DNA of 5,510 nucleotides. Origin: Micrococcales bacterium (GTDB lineage: Bacteria > Actinomycetota > Actinomycetes > Actinomycetales > Dermatophilaceae). The translations under genes and the position numbers were made by a program. The notes beneath the pieces were generated by a model that was given only the letters and a program-made list of their open reading frames with translations, was not told the origin of the DNA and made no database searches. Location of the stretch: NCBI GenBank assembly GCA_003132125.1, contig PKWT01000251.1:3796-9305 (forward strand). The letters run 5' to 3'. How positions within the stretch are numbered: the first letter of the stretch is position 1; each line of letters starts with the position of its first letter. Below are positions 1 to 5,510 of the stretch, in pieces.

Positions 1-597
1 GATGTGATCAGCCTGGTCGGGCTCGAGGAGAAGGCCGACGCGCGGGTCAGGACCCTGTCCGGTGGACAGCGCCGGCGACTGGACCTGGCGCTCGGCATCG
101 TCGGTGGCCCCGAGATGCTGTTCCTCGATGAGCCGACCACGGGCTTCGACCCGTCAGCGCGCCGCAAGGCCTGGGACCTGGTCGACCGGCTCCGCGACCT
201 CGGTGCGACCATCCTGCTCACGACCCACTACCTCGACGAAGCCGAGCATCTGGCGGACCGGGTTGTGGTCATCGACCACGGACGGATCGTCGCGCAGGGC
301 ACGCCCGAGCAGCTCACGGCGTCCGCCGGCCTCGCGACGGTGATCTCCTTCCGGCTCCCGGAGAACGTGGCAGCCGGCGACCTGCCCCTGATCGGCGAGG
401 ATCTTCGCATGGCCGGCACCCTGGTCGAGGTGCGCACCCGGTCCGCCACGACCGACGTCAACACACTCGCCGCGTGGGCGGTGGGCCGCGGCATCGAGCT
501 CGAGAGCCTCACCCTCGCGCGGCCGAGCCTCGAGGACGTCTACCTCGACCTCGTGAAGGAATCGGCCGAAGGGGAAGAAGTGCAGGTCGGGTCATGA
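1..597 (+). CDS. ABC transporter ATP-binding protein, DrrA-like (5' end missing)
   Basis: Nucleotide-binding subunit of an ABC exporter; it would hydrolyse ATP on the cytoplasmic face to drive the permease encoded next. The reading frame is open to the left edge, so the first roughly 100 residues, including Walker A and the Q-loop, lie outside. Counting from the edge, the 198 visible residues show the ABC signature LSGGQ (19-23), Walker B MLFLDEP (39-45, with catalytic Glu44), D-loop GFDP (48-51) and the switch histidine in TTHYLDEAE (His76). A C-terminal extension of about 90 residues ends in SLEDVYLDL (176-184), a tail typical of the DrrA/NodI/CcmA-like family paired with ABC-2 permeases. 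The stop codon overlaps the permease start (ATGA at 594-597), indicating translational coupling. All visible motifs are intact. The substrate cannot be told from the sequence; drug, lipid or polysaccharide export are all family possibilities. Confidence 0.95.
   Translation, partial: DVISLVGLEEKADARVRTLSGGQRRRLDLALGIVGGPEMLFLDEPTTGFDPSARRKAWDLVDRLRDLGATILLTTHYLDEAEHLADRVVVIDHGRIVAQGTPEQLTASAGLATVISFRLPENVAAGDLPLIGEDLRMAGTLVEVRTRSATTDVNTLAAWAVGRGIELESLTLARPSLEDVYLDLVKESAEGEEVQVGS
594..597 (+). promoter_or_regulatory. ATGA stop/start overlap coupling ATPase and permease
   Basis: The TGA of the ATPase (595-597) shares bases with the ATG of the permease (594-596). Such overlaps usually mean that ribosomes terminating on the first gene re-initiate on the second, keeping subunit ratios fixed. 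A weak Shine-Dalgarno-like AGGTCGG lies just upstream inside the ATPase gene. Confidence 0.8.
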
Positions 598-2264
598 GAC
601 GTGACGGCGGCATCCTCCTGCGCCAGGTTCGGCACGAGCTGGCCAGCCTGCGGCGGAACCCGGTCACCCTGATCCTGAGCATCGGCTTCCCGCTGCTGTT
701 CTTCATCCTCATCGCGGCACTGGTCGGCAACGAGACCCTCGACTCACGCAACGGGGTCCGTCTCGCCCAGTTCCTCGCCCCTGGCTTCGCCTCGTTCGGC
801 GTCGTCATGGCCACGTTCTCGTTTCTCGCCTTCGGATTCGCCGTGGCGCGCAGCACCGGCGTGCTCAAGCGCCAGAACGGCACACCGCTGCAGCCTTGGG
901 CGCTGCTCGGCGGGCGGATCGGGGCTGCGCTCATCCTGGGCCTCACGGCCACGGTCCTCGTGATCGCCACCGGCGTGGTGTTCTACGACGTCCAGCTGTT
1001 CGCTCGCACCCTGCCCGCCGTCATCGTCACTCTTGTGATCTCGGCCGCGACCTTCAGCGCACTGGGGCTCGCAGTTGCCGTCCTCCTGCCGACCCCGCAG
1101 GCGACCCTTGCCGTGACCAACGGGATCGTCATCCCCCTTTCCTTCTTCTCGGACATCTTCTTGTTCTCAGGGTCGCCGCCGGCCTGGATGTCGACCATTG
1201 GCTGGCTCTTCCCGCTCAAGCACCTGGTGAATCTCTTCGGCGACGCTCTCAACCCACATCTCACGGGCAACGGCTTCCAGCTGGACCACCTCGCCGCGAT
1301 CCTCGCGTGGGGTGTGGCTGGTGCCCTCGTCGCCGCCTGGGGCCTGCGGCGAGAACGCGACCGCGCGACGGCGGCTGCGCGTCCGTCCCGTCGCCGGACA
1401 CCGGCGGCGGACGCCACACCTCGCCGTACCACCTCACCGTCGGTGCTCGCCCTGGTCGGCAGCCAGATCGGGCACGCCAACACGGTGCTGTGGCGGAACT
1501 CGTCGTCGGTGTTCTTTGCAGTCGTGTTTCCGGTCCTGCTGGTGGCGATCATTCCTACGGTCAACGGTGGCGGTGACGTCGTGATGTCAGATGGGCAGAC
1601 GCTCGGTGCCTTCTTCGCCGCGACGATGGCCGTCTACGGCGCGGCCGTGACGGCCTACGTCAACATGCCGCAGGGGCTGGCCGAAGCCCGCGACCTGGGC
1701 GTGCTCAAGCGGGTGCATGGCTCCCCCCTTCCGACTGTGGCCATGCTGGTCGGGAGGGTTGCCGCCGCGTTGGTGGTTGCCCTGCTGACGCTGGCGGCCA
1801 TATACACGGTCGCGGGGTTCATGTACGGGGTGGGGATCCCGCCGGCGTGGCCGGCAATGCTCCTGACATTCGTCGCCGCCACCATCTGTTTCGCTGTGCT
1901 CGGGCTCGCCGTCATGTCCCTCATCCGGTCGGCTGAGGCTGTTATCGGCGTCGCGCTCGGCACGCTGCTCCCTCTGTGCTTCATCTCTGACGTGTTCGTC
2001 AATGGCGCTGCGTTCCCGCCCTGGCTCGACCACATCTCCTGGTTCTTCCCGCTGCGCCACGCCACCGGAGCGATGACCACCGCCACGTCGACCAACGTCG
2101 TCGGCTCCGGTCTGTCCTGGGATCACTTGGGGGCGATGCTGGCCTGGACACTCGTGGGCCTCATCGTGGTGGCCTGGCGGTTCAGCTGGGTGAACCTTGA
2201 GCCGAGCCGACGTCGTCGCTCGGCCAAACCTGGCGTCGCGCCGCTAGCGCAGGGCGGTGTCTGA
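594..2264 (+). CDS. ABC-2 type permease with two fused membrane modules
   Basis: Membrane subunit of the exporter, 556 residues, about twice the usual 250-280 of a DrrB-like ABC-2 permease. Two homologous modules are visible at a near-constant offset of 279-280 residues: LRRNP (19-23) matches LWRNS (299-303); GVLKR with a following G-T/S-PL (89-99) matches 369-379; the SDIFLF and SDVFVN segments (186-191, 465-470), WLFPLKH (204-210) and WFFPLRH (483-489), and DHLAAILAW (231-239) and DHLGAMLAW (510-518) also pair. Each half has about six hydrophobic segments. They are joined by an Arg-rich, probably cytoplasmic linker (about 251-283), in keeping with the positive-inside rule. The ATG at 594 is chosen because it overlaps the ATPase stop and has an AGG-containing stretch about 10 bases upstream; the frame is open further upstream but overlaps the ATPase. 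A single chain carrying both halves could form the whole membrane pore, presumably with two ATPase copies (inference). The substrate is unknown. Confidence 0.93.
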   Translation: MRRDGGILLRQVRHELASLRRNPVTLILSIGFPLLFFILIAALVGNETLDSRNGVRLAQFLAPGFASFGVVMATFSFLAFGFAVARSTGVLKRQNGTPLQPWALLGGRIGAALILGLTATVLVIATGVVFYDVQLFARTLPAVIVTLVISAATFSALGLAVAVLLPTPQATLAVTNGIVIPLSFFSDIFLFSGSPPAWMSTIGWLFPLKHLVNLFGDALNPHLTGNGFQLDHLAAILAWGVAGALVAAWGLRRERDRATAAARPSRRRTPAADATPRRTTSPSVLALVGSQIGHANTVLWRNSSSVFFAVVFPVLLVAIIPTVNGGGDVVMSDGQTLGAFFAATMAVYGAAVTAYVNMPQGLAEARDLGVLKRVHGSPLPTVAMLVGRVAAALVVALLTLAAIYTVAGFMYGVGIPPAWPAMLLTFVAATICFAVLGLAVMSLIRSAEAVIGVALGTLLPLCFISDVFVNGAAFPPWLDHISWFFPLRHATGAMTTATSTNVVGSGLSWDHLGAMLAWTLVGLIVVAWRFSWVNLEPSRRRRSAKPGVAPLAQGGV

Positions 2265-2314
2265 AAGCGTGGCCGAGGCTCCGATCAGACAGGAGACCAA
2301 CCGTGGATGAGTCG

Positions 2315-2337
2315 AGGCCCGATTCAGAGGTGGGCCT
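2315..2337. terminator. Stem-loop at the convergent gene ends (weak terminator candidate)
   Basis: AGGCCC (2315-2320) and GGGCCT (2332-2337) form a 6-bp perfect inverted repeat around an 11-base loop that includes the stop codon of the FMN-binding gene. It lies where the two convergent transcription units meet, about 50 bases past the permease stop. No U-run follows on either strand, so it is not a classical intrinsic terminator. GC-rich stems without U-tracts are common in actinobacteria, but chance is a real alternative. Confidence 0.25.
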
Positions 2338-2782
2338 GGTCGATAGCGGACTGCAGGGACTGTAGGTATCCGTCTGTGGTCACCGTGGCTCCCGAGATCG
2401 TGTCGATGGCCGCAGACTGTTGTTGAACGACCTCCTGGTCGAGGATGGGCAGCGCGTAGTTGTTGATCATGGCGTCGCGATTGTTGTTCTGTGGGTACTG
2501 CACCGCCCTCGACTGGGTGATCTTGCCGCCCTGCACCGTGATCTGCACCTGGACGGGTCCCCACCGGGTGCTTGCCACGTCGCCGGTATAGACGGCCGGG
2601 CTCGTTCCGGACGTCGAGGATCCGCCGTTGTTCGAAGACTTGGGCTGGGCCGAGCCAGCAGTCGCGGGTTGCTGCACGAAGGGGCTGCCCGCGACCGTGG
2701 CGCTGTCGGTGGAGGTGTGGTAGCTGAAGAGGAGCACCAGGATTGTGATGGTGGACAGCACGGCGGTGACGATGCGTCGCAT
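2324..2782 (-). CDS. Membrane-anchored FMN-binding domain protein
   Basis: Small extracytoplasmic flavoprotein, 152 residues, resembling the FMN_bind domain of NqrC/RnfG and of actinobacterial electron-transfer proteins. Residues about 5-20 (TAVLSTITILVLLFS) form one hydrophobic segment after two Arg, acting as signal anchor; there is no lipobox Cys. Residues about 35-62 are a Ser/Gly/Asn/Pro-rich linker, and about 64-150 form the FMN_bind domain. Its C-terminal DTISGATVTTDGY carries the SGAT motif (130-133), where ApbE-type transferases attach FMN to the Thr, here Thr133. The ATG at 2782 is preferred because GGAGAGGAGA sits 4 bases upstream; an in-frame ATG at 2821 would add 13 charged residues before the anchor and has no comparable site. 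The likely role is one-electron transfer outside the membrane (family inference). No ApbE, ferric-reductase or NADH-dehydrogenase-like partner is visible in the window, so donor and acceptor are unknown. Confidence 0.88.
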   Translation of the reverse strand: MRRIVTAVLSTITILVLLFSYHTSTDSATVAGSPFVQQPATAGSAQPKSSNNGGSSTSGTSPAVYTGDVASTRWGPVQVQITVQGGKITQSRAVQYPQNNNRDAMINNYALPILDQEVVQQQSAAIDTISGATVTTDGYLQSLQSAIDQAHL

Positions 2783-2785
2783 GGC

Positions 2786-2795
2786 TCTCCTCTCC
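2786..2795 (-). promoter_or_regulatory. Ribosome binding site of the FMN-binding gene
   Basis: Read on the minus strand, GGAGAGGAGA ends 3-4 bases before the ATG at 2782 and contains AGGAG, the core anti-16S match. It is the strongest Shine-Dalgarno sequence in the window and decides the start in favour of the shorter protein. Confidence 0.75.
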
Positions 2796-2874
2796 GCTTC
2801 GCCTACCGCGGCGTGGCTCATCGCTTCAAGGGTCGCCGAGCAACTTTGGGGATTCCTGAGTTGGTCCGGTGAAT

Positions 2875-2898
2875 CTGCTGTGAGACGTCACTGCTGTG
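2875..2898. promoter_or_regulatory. Paired CTGCTGTG repeats with an embedded inverted repeat (possible operator)
   Basis: In the non-coding stretch between the two minus-strand genes, CTGCTGTG occurs at 2875-2882 and again at 2891-2898, a spacing of 16 bases. Between and overlapping them, GTGA (2880-2883) and TCAC (2888-2891) form a short inverted repeat around GACG. The site is about 100 bases upstream of the FMN-binding gene start, a plausible place for a regulator. No convincing -35/-10 pair could be placed, so this is only a candidate and may be chance. Confidence 0.2.
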
Positions 2899-2945
2899 TG
2901 ATCTGTCGCTGAAGACCGAGGAAGGGCGCCGCCCCAGCGCGATCG

Positions 2946-5222
2946 TCACGTCAGAGAAACCGCCACTGTCTTGTCATCGATGAACAGCGACCTGCCTTGG
3001 TGGCCTTCGAGTGTGATGTGGAGGCTGTGCAGGTCGTCTACTTCGCCGATGACCCGCTCCGTGAACATGTCGAACACGGCGGAGCCGGGAGTCAGATGCG
3101 CCGAGGTGATGGTTCCCACGATCGGGTCTGGGGAGAAATTCAGCACGGTGACCTGGTGCTTGCCCGGCTGGCTGAGCTTGTGCACCATGACGAGCATCGC
3201 CTTGTTCGACACCTCCGGCACGTCAATCTGCGAGCTGGTGGCGATGCCATAGCGCTTGCGAAGTTTGAGAATGAGTCGAAGCTGGGAGACGAACGAGTTG
3301 GGGTCCTTGAGCTGTTGGGGCAGAGGCCCGTACATGCTCACCGCCCTGGGCATCCCAGACGCCGAACGAACCGCGTCAGGCTGGACTCCCATGAGGTCGT
3401 ACGCGGATCGGTGGATCCAGCGGGTATCCCCTGTCGCCAGCAGTGACGTGATCTCGCCCGGGTCGATGGTCAGCATGCCCAGCAGATCCCAGCCCGACAA
3501 CGAGAAGACTCCCGGCTGCAGCGCGTTGAACATCACCAACAGGAGGTGTGCCTGCCTGATCTTGCGTATCTGCTCGTCGGTGAGGTCGTCGATGCTTGTG
3601 TAACCGAGGGCTGCGGCGATCACGGTGCCCGTGGTCGAGGCAATTCCGTTCGTCGAGAAGATCTGGTTGTACGGCGCCGACTCGCCGGTGAGGTGGTCGC
3701 AGAGGTCTTGACGAATGGTCTCCGCGAGGGCTCCGCCCCTGATCTCCTCACCGTGGTAGGTGTAGAGGTCATCGTGGTGCATCGTCGCGAAGTGGACGAG
3801 CTCATAGGTCAGCTCGTCATGGTTCTGCAGGGCGTGGACCAGCTGAACGGGGTCGACGCCCAACGTCAGCGACTCGTTCAACGTCAGCCGCAGGAACTCG
3901 GTGTCGGCCATGGCCAGCGCATGCTGATATGCGGGCCGGTTGACGAAGTCGTATGACAGATCGGCCCCGGCTTCGGAGGTGACCTTGATGTCGTCGATCG
4001 TCAGGTTCAGCTCCTGGAAGGTGAAGCAGCCGACCTTGCGAACCATGCTGGCGATCATCTGATTCGCCGCGTCCGAGAGGGGGTGGCCCTCGGACCAGGC
4101 AGGCAGTCCCAGCACGCTCTTCTCTACACCGAGGAAGCCGTTGGCGTCGAGGCGCAGGGCGCCGGAACCCAGGTCGCTCAGCGAGTGCAGCGCATCGCCG
4201 ATGACCATACGCATGCCGGCAAACGTTGGATCGAGCCAGTTGATCGACGGCTGACCCTGCTTGAAGTAGTGGAGATACACCCATCGGCGCTCGACTCCAT
4301 CGGGACCGGTGACTGGCGCGGTGGCGCTCCAGTTCGTGTCCTTCACCCCGGGCTGGTGGAAGATGACCCGTTTCAGCTTGCCGATGATGTAGCCGCTCTT
4401 GTCGAGCTCGTCCTCGGTCTCGAGATTGATGTTGGTCGAGTCGCGGCCGGGAGGGACGTCCGGCAGGAGCCGCCAGTCGGCCGGCTCGATCTCGACCATG
4501 TGGTAGATGCCTGGGTAGTCAGACACCTTCATCTCGGCCAATCGGAAGTCCGCCCCTTTGCCGGTGTGACCCGGAACGATGTCGTCGATGATGGTTCCGT
4601 TGTGTTCGCCCGCCACCTCGCACATGGTCCGAAACTCGGCTTCTGTGCCGAACGCCGGATCGATCTGCGTACCTATACGGTCGAAGTGTCCATCGACGCT
4701 CGGGGTTGATGACCACCCGCGGATACCCCCCGCGAGTTTGACCGGACCGGTATGGAGCCCCTGGATTCCTATGCGCTGGAACGTTTCCCACAGCTCGAAG
4801 TCGCCGAGCGTGGCCAGGAATGAGCGACCGGGTCGGCCGATGACCGAGATCGGGTATGCCGTGAACCATACGGAGGCCGTCTGGATGGCAGAACGTGGGT
4901 CCGGGTTGGCGAATGGATTCTGGAACATGCTTCCCTGGCCGGAGAACTGACCTGCGATGGCGTTGGCATCGTGGAGCATCGACTGTTGTCTGAGCCACTC
5001 AACGTATGCCGGGTTCGAACCCACCGGTTCGCCGAGCTGTTCTGCTGGACGGACCTGCCCGCCCCGAAGGCGAGCTTTGGGTCGCAGGTGCCGGGGGCGT
5101 GCGGGGTAGAACTGCTCCGCATACGTGATCTCGGTCGGCTCGTGGCCGTGGAGCTTGGCCGCACCGTGCTCTACCCTGCCGAGCTCGGTCAGACCCTCCT
5201 CGGTCACGCTGTCGCTTCTCAT
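2946..5222 (-). CDS. GH13 alpha-amylase-family enzyme, trehalose-synthase-like (divergent)
   Basis: Probable intramolecular glucosyl transferase or related alpha-glucan enzyme, 758 residues, cytosolic (no signal peptide). Closest in pattern to trehalose synthase, which interconverts maltose and trehalose. Residues 1-70 are a non-catalytic extension; NPAYVEWLRQQ (70-80) opens the conserved part. GH13 region I is DDIVPGHTG (213-221), with Asp214 and His219 in register but Gly218 in place of the usual Asn. A long insert (about 222-330), ending QPSINWLDP, fits domain B. Region II is ALRLDANG, nucleophile Asp359; region III is TFQELN, acid/base Glu404; region IV is QNHDEL, with Asp469. The catalytic triad is therefore complete, and NHDEL is TreS-like. 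A C-terminal beta domain follows (about 675-750). The usual GTPVIYYGDE-like stretch is replaced by LQPGVFSLSGWDL (568-580). The protein is longer than typical TreS (about 570-600). ATG 5222 is chosen over GTG 5261 because the purine-rich AAGAAGAGAGAG lies just before it. No maltokinase or GlgE gene adjoins it. GH13 membership is firm; substrate is not. Confidence 0.9.
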   Translation of the reverse strand: MRSDSVTEEGLTELGRVEHGAAKLHGHEPTEITYAEQFYPARPRHLRPKARLRGGQVRPAEQLGEPVGSNPAYVEWLRQQSMLHDANAIAGQFSGQGSMFQNPFANPDPRSAIQTASVWFTAYPISVIGRPGRSFLATLGDFELWETFQRIGIQGLHTGPVKLAGGIRGWSSTPSVDGHFDRIGTQIDPAFGTEAEFRTMCEVAGEHNGTIIDDIVPGHTGKGADFRLAEMKVSDYPGIYHMVEIEPADWRLLPDVPPGRDSTNINLETEDELDKSGYIIGKLKRVIFHQPGVKDTNWSATAPVTGPDGVERRWVYLHYFKQGQPSINWLDPTFAGMRMVIGDALHSLSDLGSGALRLDANGFLGVEKSVLGLPAWSEGHPLSDAANQMIASMVRKVGCFTFQELNLTIDDIKVTSEAGADLSYDFVNRPAYQHALAMADTEFLRLTLNESLTLGVDPVQLVHALQNHDELTYELVHFATMHHDDLYTYHGEEIRGGALAETIRQDLCDHLTGESAPYNQIFSTNGIASTTGTVIAAALGYTSIDDLTDEQIRKIRQAHLLLVMFNALQPGVFSLSGWDLLGMLTIDPGEITSLLATGDTRWIHRSAYDLMGVQPDAVRSASGMPRAVSMYGPLPQQLKDPNSFVSQLRLILKLRKRYGIATSSQIDVPEVSNKAMLVMVHKLSQPGKHQVTVLNFSPDPIVGTITSAHLTPGSAVFDMFTERVIGEVDDLHSLHITLEGHQGRSLFIDDKTVAVSLT

Positions 5223-5226
5223 TCGA

Positions 5227-5238
5227 CTCTCTCTTCTT
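5227..5238 (-). promoter_or_regulatory. Ribosome binding site deciding the GH13 gene start
   Basis: On the minus strand AAGAAGAGAGAG ends 4 bases before the ATG at 5222. It is purine-rich rather than a perfect AGGAGG, but the alternative GTG start at 5261 has no purine-rich stretch ahead of it and would translate this site as Arg-Arg-Glu-Ser. Confidence 0.55.
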
Positions 5239-5271
5239 GTCCGAAGTCCGTGATGCTCCACGCTAGTTGGC

Positions 5272-5356
5272 TGCGGTCGCCGCTGCGAATGGCATGGTCC
5301 CGGTGGCGTGGCTGGAGGTCTCAGGGTGGGGAAGGCGACCGCACGTTTTGTGCGGT
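5272..5356 (-). promoter_or_regulatory. Competing inverted repeats upstream of the GH13 gene (possible leader switch)
   Basis: Two pairings share one central arm. Pairing one: ACCGCAC and GTGCGGT (5338-5344 with 5350-5356) form a perfect 7-bp stem with a 5-base loop. Pairing two: TGCGGTCGCC (plus strand 5272-5281) is perfectly complementary to GGCGACCGCA (5334-5343), 10 bp with 52 bases between. The arm at 5334-5344 takes part in both, so only one can form at a time, the logic of attenuators and other leader switches. The whole element ends 49 bases before the GH13 start. It is not known to lie in the transcript; it could instead be a protein-binding palindrome or chance in GC-rich DNA. The Shine-Dalgarno region is not itself part of either stem. 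Confidence 0.35.
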
Positions 5357-5510
5357 TTGATCCGTATTGTCTGAAGCAAGCTCACCGGCGCATTCCGTCG
5401 CCGACGAAGGTGGCCTGACGGTTCAGCTCAGCGGAAGGCCGCCGGGCAGGTCACCGGACTCGAATCATTCGGCGATGTGCGGGTCGATCGATGAGGCGCA
5501 GGGCTGCCGG
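5357..5510. other. Right-edge non-coding stretch with no supported gene
   Basis: All three minus-strand frames entering from the right edge stop within about 80 bases, giving only 14-26 codons with no recognisable protein tail. On the plus strand ATGs at 5475 and 5491 run to the edge but have no clear ribosome binding site and too few codons to judge. I see no convincing promoter; it presumably contains one for the minus-strand GH13 gene. Confidence 0.5.

Noticed and set aside
474..593. 40-residue upstream extension of the permease frame beginning at a GTG
   Set aside because: It lies inside the ATPase gene in another frame, is Arg/Gly/Pro-rich shadow sequence, and the ATGA overlap at 594 gives a natural start just before the first hydrophobic module.
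2783..2821. ATG start at 2821 adding 13 residues to the FMN-binding protein
   Set aside because: The extension puts charged residues ahead of the signal anchor and covers the strong AGGAG site that serves the ATG at 2782.
2797..2840. TTGAAG and TAGGCG as -35/-10 boxes of the FMN-binding gene
   Set aside because: The spacing of about 18 is acceptable but the -10 box lacks the conserved final T and the match is no better than expected in such sequence.
2420..2872. 150-codon plus-strand open frame opposite the FMN-binding gene
   Set aside because: It is antisense to a well-supported gene, low in recognisable motifs and explained by high GC at codon positions; the same holds for frames opposite the permease (509-970, 983-1564, 1587-2126) and the GH13 gene (2997-3446, 3546-3956, 4083-4709, 4971-5360).
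2924..2934. GGGC-GCC-GCCC hairpin just after the GH13 stop codon as a terminator
   Set aside because: The stem is only 4 bp with a 3-base loop, and the following minus-strand sequence TTCCTC is a poor U-tract; too weak to annotate.
5223..5261. GTG start adding 13 residues to the GH13 protein
   Set aside because: No ribosome binding site precedes the GTG, while the added codons themselves contain the purine-rich site for the ATG at 5222.
5451..5510. Possible C-terminal end of another minus-strand gene entering from the right edge
   Set aside because: Each frame stops within 14-26 codons and no tail resembles a known family, so there is no way to tell it from non-coding sequence.

Overview
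The window is high-GC DNA with GC-rich third codon positions and long shadow frames antisense to real genes. Together with gene content (a DrrA/DrrB-like ABC exporter, a divergent trehalose-synthase-like GH13 enzyme, a membrane-anchored FMN-binding protein), this suggests a chromosomal segment of an actinobacterium. I cannot name the genus. I see no mobile element, CRISPR array, tRNA or rRNA, and no frameshift.

Layout. Bases 1-597 (+) are the 3' two thirds of an ABC transporter ATPase cut by the left edge. It overlaps by ATGA with a 556-residue permease (594-2264, +) that is an internal tandem duplication of an ABC-2 membrane module; the two make one translationally coupled exporter operon. 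A short gap of about 60 bases separates this from a convergent minus-strand gene (2324-2782) for a small membrane-anchored FMN_bind protein with the SGAT flavinylation motif. Then come about 160 bases of non-coding DNA and a 758-residue GH13 protein on the minus strand (2946-5222), resembling trehalose synthase (maltose glucosylmutase) but with clearly non-standard motifs around the active site. The last 288 bases (5223-5510) contain no supported gene. They hold the leader or upstream region of the GH13 gene, with two mutually exclusive inverted-repeat pairings.

How they work together. The ATPase and permease are a functional pair. Nothing in the sequence links the exporter, the FMN protein and the GH13 enzyme to one pathway; the minus-strand genes could be co-transcribed (GH13 then FMN protein), but the gap between them makes that uncertain. 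The points most worth a second look are the fused two-module permease, the divergent GH13 active-site motifs, and the competing stem structures upstream of the GH13 gene.
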